A stretch of 15,411 nt of DNA from Bacillota bacterium (lineage in GTDB: Bacteria; Bacillota; Clostridia; Lachnospirales; Lachnospiraceae), in assembly GCA_023393095.1 (NCBI GenBank), contig JAEWMT010000067.1, positions 1 to 15,411 on the forward strand, in the 5' to 3' direction. How positions within the stretch are numbered: position 1 is the stretch's first letter; every line of letters begins with the position of its first letter. The notes beneath the pieces were generated by a model, which was not told where the DNA came from, did no database searches, and worked only from the letters and a program-made list of their open reading frames with translations. Below are positions 15,135-15,411 of this stretch, piece by piece. The translations under genes were made by a program, and so were the position numbers.

Positions 15135-15179
15135 AACTAAACTAGAATGATACAGTGATAACAATTCAGATTTTTGGTA

Positions 15180-15208
15180 TTGCAATAGGGTTTATCCTAT
15201 GATATAAT
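15180..15208 (+). promoter_or_regulatory. Extended -10 promoter for rpmE with an inverted repeat in its spacer
   Basis: TTGCAA (15180-15185) and TATAAT (15203-15208, preceded by TGA as an extended -10) are 17 bp apart. ATAGG-GTTTAT-CCTAT (15185-15200) is an inverted repeat filling the spacer, a place where a repressor could bind. The leader is about 85 nt and holds an all-A/T stem ATAATAT/ATATTAT (15240-15257). Confidence 0.6.
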
Positions 15209-15299
15209 GATAAAGCTGTTTTAGAAGATAGGAATTACTATAATATTAATATATTATAATATTCTATATAACAATATTCGATAATAAAGAGGTGAAAAC

Positions 15300-15411
15300 A
15301 TGAAAGACGGAATCCATCCCAAATATCATCAGGCTAAGGTTGTTTGCAACTGCGGTAACGAATTTGTAACAGGATCAACAAAGGAAGACATCCATGTTGA
15401 AGTCTGCTCCA
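15300..15411 (+). CDS. rpmE: 50S ribosomal protein bL31 (zinc-binding form), 3' end outside window
   Basis: The first 37 residues begin MKDGIHPKYHQAKVVCNCGN, the conserved N-terminus of bL31. Cys16, Cys18 and Cys36 are visible zinc ligands of the C+ form; the fourth would be just past the window. bL31 bridges the ribosomal subunits, and in bacteria with two paralogues the zinc form is replaced under zinc limitation. GAGGTGA (15289-15295) precedes the ATG at 15300 by 4 nt. It has its own promoter and is not obviously cotranscribed with the methyltransferase gene, although no terminator is visible between them. Confidence 0.95.
   Translation, partial: MKDGIHPKYHQAKVVCNCGNEFVTGSTKEDIHVEVCS

Overview
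The window is AT-rich chromosomal DNA, probably from a spore-forming Clostridia of the Lachnospiraceae type (a Clostridium/Lachnoclostridium phytofermentans-like organism; this is inference). Supporting evidence: an alpha/beta small acid-soluble spore protein, AAGGAGG-type ribosome binding sites, a tig-clpP-clpX-engB cluster, a DUF4364 gene, a short-form malic enzyme and rho close to rpmE. No IS element, tRNA, rRNA, CRISPR array or phage gene was seen. It is mostly a housekeeping region, and the unusual material lies in the leaders and intergenic stretches.

Left part (1-3400). A proline/cysteine-rich structural protein enters from the left edge, with Cys at every sixth residue. A DJ-1/PfpI gene with its own sigma-A promoter follows and meets, tail to tail, a Na+/alanine (AGCS) symporter gene; only 2 bp separate the two stops. 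About 490 bp of gene-free AT-rich DNA holds direct and inverted repeats and leads to the spore protein gene, which ends in a strong intrinsic terminator.

Middle part (3531-9237). glmM (cell-wall precursor synthesis) stands alone. A strong extended -10 promoter then starts a leader of about 260 nt before tig. The leader ends in an array of four 32-33 bp units, each a GGAGGA/TCCTCC (SD/anti-SD) hairpin, plus a final half unit whose unpaired AGGAGGA is the tig RBS. Behind it run tig, clpP, clpX and engB: nascent-chain folding, ClpXP proteolysis and 50S assembly. The lon gene often found between clpX and engB is absent; a two-part hairpin followed by TTTT occupies the gap.

Right part (9375-15411). 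A leftward operon (malic enzyme, TIGR01212-type radical SAM protein, DUF4364 protein) converges on engB. It is divergent from rho, whose protein carries a charged low-complexity linker of about 70 residues. rho ends in a strong terminator. A divergent homocysteine S-methyltransferase-family gene follows, with its own promoter and a 120-nt structured leader that matches no riboswitch I know. The window ends in the first 37 codons of rpmE (ribosomal protein bL31, zinc form), under its own promoter.

The strongest candidates for something undescribed are the SD/anti-SD array before tig and the leader before the methyltransferase gene.
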